A stretch of 64,000 bases of DNA. Source: Leucobacter aridicollis (GTDB lineage Bacteria > Actinomycetota > Actinomycetes > Actinomycetales > Microbacteriaceae). The position numbers and the translations under genes were made by a program. The stretch is taken from assembly GCF_013409595.1 (NCBI RefSeq), contig NZ_JACCBD010000001.1:2976001-3040000 (forward strand). Reading direction: 5' to 3'. Shown piece by piece: positions 61,812 through 64,000 of this stretch; position 1 is the first letter of the stretch; every line of letters starts with the position of its first letter. The notes under the pieces were generated by a model, which saw nothing but the letters and a program-made list of their open reading frames with translations, searched no databases and was not told where the DNA came from.

Positions 61812-63046
61812 CGTTCAAACCTCCGTTGCCGCAGCGCGGCCACGCCTGAGGCTGTCGCAGCGGCGGCGAGACCGAGCGCGACCGCGCCGCCCGCGAGCAG
61901 CCACGCGGGCGGCGCCCCGCCGGTCTCCGGCAGCGCCGTCAGCGGCCCGGGCTCGGCGGTGACGACCTCGCTGCCGCCTGCCGCGCGGAGGGTGAGCGTG
62001 ACCGTCCCGGCCGCGACCCGCGGAACCGTGGCCGCGATGAGGAACCACCGCTCGCTGTCGTTCGGGAGCACGGTGACGAGGCGCGGTGCGGCAACGGGGT
62101 CGATCGTGCCGTCGCCAGAGACCTGCGTCTCAGTGCCGGGGCACTCGCCGGCCAGCCACTCGGTGTCGCACTCGCGGACGTCGAGCCGAAGCCCCAGCGA
62201 GGCCGCCCCGGCGGCGTCGAGGGTGACCGACACTTCGCCGGGATCGGGCGAGTGCACCCGCACCCCCACCTGCCACAGCACCGGCACTGCCGGCCGCATC
62301 GTTCGCATCGCGACAGGATCGCCGATCGAGGTCAGCGTGATGTTGTTCCCCGCCGAAACGGCCCGCACCGCTGTCTCGCGGGGGTCGGGATCCAGCCCCG
62401 CTGCGAGGGCAGGAGCAGCGCCGAGCGGCCCGGCCGCGCCTCCGAGAGCGAGCGCTGCGGTGACGATGGCGACGCTCGCCACCGGAGCGGCGTGCCGCGG
62501 GCCCGACCGTTCGTCTTCGGGCTCGGTGGCCGACGCGCCACTCCCCCGCCCATCCCGTGGCTTCGGCCAGAAGGCCCACGTGACGAGTATCGCGGTTGCG
62601 ACAGTCAGGAGCCCGAGGACCGCGGGGTTCGAGAACCAGACGATGAGCCGCGCGAGGTGCGGGATGGAGAACACGACGAGGCGCGCGGAGTTGAGGGTGT
62701 ACGGCGCCGGATCATCCGTCTCGTTTGCGTCGCCTCGCATGGTGATCATCCGGGTTGCGCCCGTCCCCTCGACGCTTGTCACGCGGTGCGTCACCGGGAG
62801 CTGCCCCGGACGGTCGACGGTGAGCACGTCCCCCACGCGAATTTCGCTCGCCGGGATCTCGCGAACGAGCGCGGCGGAGCCGGCCGGGATTGTGGGCGAC
62901 ATCGACCCGGTCTTGAACATGATGATCGAGACGTTCATGAGCGTCCCGAGCAGCACGAGCAGCACGCAGAGCGCCCCGCCAAGCGCCGCGACGTTCAGCA
63001 GCGCGTTCGCTGCGACGCCGCGGACGCGCCGCCCGTTTCTCGTCAT
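61808..63046 (-). CDS. SipW-like signal peptidase I with C-terminal LPETG surface module
   Basis: A 412-residue membrane enzyme. After a first helix (about 13-42) the S26B signature follows: FKTGSMSPTIPAGSAALV with Ser48 as nucleophile, VLTVDRPGQLPVTHRV with His87 in place of the Lys of ordinary bacterial Lep, and MRGDANETDDPAPY (Asp region). This Ser-His arrangement is that of SipW and eukaryotic ER peptidases. A second helix (about 142-160) is followed by an extracellular beta-rich domain and an ending ALPETGG (LPETG at 372-376), a hydrophobic helix and RQRRFER, a sortase-type signal. Fusion of a peptidase to such a tail is unusual. ATG 63046. Its substrates are probably the neighbours on both sides. 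Confidence 0.88.
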   Translation of the reverse strand: MTRNGRRVRGVAANALLNVAALGGALCVLLVLLGTLMNVSIIMFKTGSMSPTIPAGSAALVREIPASEIRVGDVLTVDRPGQLPVTHRVTSVEGTGATRMITMRGDANETDDPAPYTLNSARLVVFSIPHLARLIVWFSNPAVLGLLTVATAILVTWAFWPKPRDGRGSGASATEPEDERSGPRHAAPVASVAIVTAALALGGAAGPLGAAPALAAGLDPDPRETAVRAVSAGNNITLTSIGDPVAMRTMRPAVPVLWQVGVRVHSPDPGEVSVTLDAAGAASLGLRLDVRECDTEWLAGECPGTETQVSGDGTIDPVAAPRLVTVLPNDSERWFLIAATVPRVAAGTVTLTLRAAGGSEVVTAEPGPLTALPETGGAPPAWLLAGGAVALGLAAAATASGVAALRQRRFER

Positions 63047-63104
63047 CCTGTGCCTGGTTCCTTTCCGCCTGCCGGCGCTCGCCCTCCTGGATCAGCCCCG
63101 TCGG

Positions 63105-63743
63105 CTAGCTCGTCGAGGTTCCCGTGAATGTCCAGGTCGCGGTCGCGTTCAGGCCCTGGGCCGCGTTGGGGGTGCCGTCGGGCAGGGTCACCGCGAAGCA
63201 GTAGGTCACTGGTGCGCCCGCGGCCGCCGCCAGCGCCTGCGTGTTGCCCGCTGCGGTCGAGAGCGCGCTGTCAGCGGCTACGACGACCGTCCCGGACGCG
63301 TAAGTTGCCGACGTGCACTGGCTCCCGGCGGGTACGGTGCGCACCCCGTACCTCAGGTACGCGCCGAGCCCGGTACCGGTGACCGTCGCGCCGCCGAGGG
63401 CGACGCTGCCGGGCACTGTGGTGTCGGCGGTCGTTCGCACGACGAATCGTGCGTACGTTGTCGTGCCCGGCGACATCGCGGTTGGCGAGATCGCGAACGA
63501 GAGCGCCGCGGGCGAAGCTGCCGGATGGTCGGCGAACGCCGTCGCATCCGTGGACCCCTGGATCCCGAACTTACTCGCGGCAAAGGTGCCCTGGGCGGTC
63601 TCGGTGTCGGTCCAGGCCGCGAGCGTCATGCTCCCGCCCACCCCGAGGACGAGCGCGCCAGCAAGGAGCGCACGCACTTTGGTGAATGTGCCGGTCGTGT
63701 CTCGTCCTCTCCGATGCGACCGCCGGCCGTCTCGCAGAGCCAT
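63105..63743 (-). CDS. SipW-dependent TasA/pilin-like surface protein
   Basis: A 212-residue exported protein. The typical SipW-type signal is present: TKVRALLAGALVLGVGGSMT, then LAAWTDTETAQGTFAASKFG. After cleavage the product is beta-rich (MSPGTTTYARFVVRTTADTT), with Cys in QCTSATYASGTVVV and VTYCFAVTLPDGTPN. It resembles the partial product just upstream and may assemble into a fibre. ATG 63743 lies 5 nt after the upstream gene stop; the basic first 20 residues fit a long n-region. Followed by the SipW-like gene after 58 nt. Confidence 0.82.
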   Translation of the reverse strand: MALRDGRRSHRRGRDTTGTFTKVRALLAGALVLGVGGSMTLAAWTDTETAQGTFAASKFGIQGSTDATAFADHPAASPAALSFAISPTAMSPGTTTYARFVVRTTADTTVPGSVALGGATVTGTGLGAYLRYGVRTVPAGSQCTSATYASGTVVVAADSALSTAAGNTQALAAAAGAPVTYCFAVTLPDGTPNAAQGLNATATWTFTGTSTS

Positions 63744-63748
63744 GAGCG

Positions 63749-64000
63749 CTAGAGTGTCGCGCCAGACTCAGCGCTGAACGTCCAGGTGATCGACCCGTCC
63801 GCGCCCTGTGCAAGCGTGTCGTCCGCGACGACCCGGAAGCACAGGAATGCCGGTGCCGCGAGCGACGTGAGCTCGAACGTGGCCCCGTTAGCGTTGGTGC
63901 CCGCCGCGAAGGTGGTAGCGTCGCAGGTCGTGCTCGTCGTGTACACGTAGCTCGCGGTGGTGCCCGGAATCGCGTCGCTCACGTCCTGCGCGACGGTCAC
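63749..64000 (-). CDS. Second TasA/pilin-like protein (partial, N-terminus outside window)
   Basis: Only 83 C-terminal residues are present. TTCDATTFAAGTNANGATFE, then LCFRVVADDTLAQGADGSIT and WTFSAESG align with the end of the protein at 63105 (QCTSATYASGTVVV; YCFAVTLPDGTPN...ATWTFTG), so the two are paralogues with two Cys in the same places. The start and signal peptide are beyond the window. It belongs to the same operon as the SipW-like peptidase. Confidence 0.75.
   Translation of the reverse strand: MTVAQDVSDAIPGTTASYVYTTSTTCDATTFAAGTNANGATFELTSLAAPAFLCFRVVADDTLAQGADGSITWTFSAESGATL

Overview
The window looks like chromosome from a high-GC Gram-positive actinobacterium, probably a member of Microbacteriaceae (Leucobacter-like). 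This rests on very high GC in the housekeeping genes, frequent GTG starts, many apparently leaderless genes, an actinobacterial galactofuranosyltransferase (GlfT2) with UDP-galactopyranose mutase, LGFP-repeat and LPxTG wall proteins, and a four-gene succinate dehydrogenase operon. The genus is an inference; no rRNA or tRNA gene is visible.

About 1-43.7 kb is a large cell-surface glycopolymer locus. It opens with a partial phosphomannose isomerase (manA), an O-antigen-ligase-like membrane protein, GlfT2, an AGCS amino-acid symporter and glf. From about 7.4 to 31.6 kb the base composition is visibly lower in GC. This part holds a UDP-sugar dehydrogenase, three GT-B glycosyltransferases and a GT/CDP-glycerol-transferase-like enzyme around a flippase-type ABC exporter, a sugar aminotransferase, a large LGFP-repeat surface protein with three identical 321-bp repeats, and a complete pseudaminic-acid-type nonulosonate pathway (pseB, pseC, a fused pseG-pseH, pseI and an SpsF/PseF-type cytidylyltransferase). 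A GT2/DUF2304/GT-C-like triad, a GlfT1-like transferase, a small coiled-coil protein and a LicD-methyltransferase fusion follow.

At 31.7-33.7 kb there is a Wzm/Wzt-type polysaccharide exporter whose ATPase carries a C-terminal LGFP-like module. After it come a GnnA/LpxA-like pair, more glycosyltransferases, an XRE and a TetR regulator, an SDR enzyme, an LCP ligase (attachment of glycopolymer to wall) and galE (UDP-galactose supply). The likely products are a galactofuranose-containing wall polysaccharide exported by Wzm/Wzt and attached by LCP, plus a nonulosonate-decorated glycan.

From 43.7 kb the window returns mostly to core genes: purE/purK and a YihY/BrkB protein. Then come a 2095-residue LPETG surface protein, divergent from an ECF-type sigma factor fused to a zinc-finger, a membrane segment and a repetitive proline stalk. 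The sdhCDAB operon, mannose-1-phosphate guanylyltransferase and an archaeal-type aspartyl-tRNA synthetase follow. The window ends in a putative surface-fibre operon: SipW-like signal peptidase with its own LPETG tail, flanked by three TasA/SipW-substrate-like proteins, the last cut by the window edge.

No gap between accepted genes exceeds 300 bases. The largest (52762-53056) holds two hairpins upstream of the LPETG protein. All calls are by reading alone; no database search was run.
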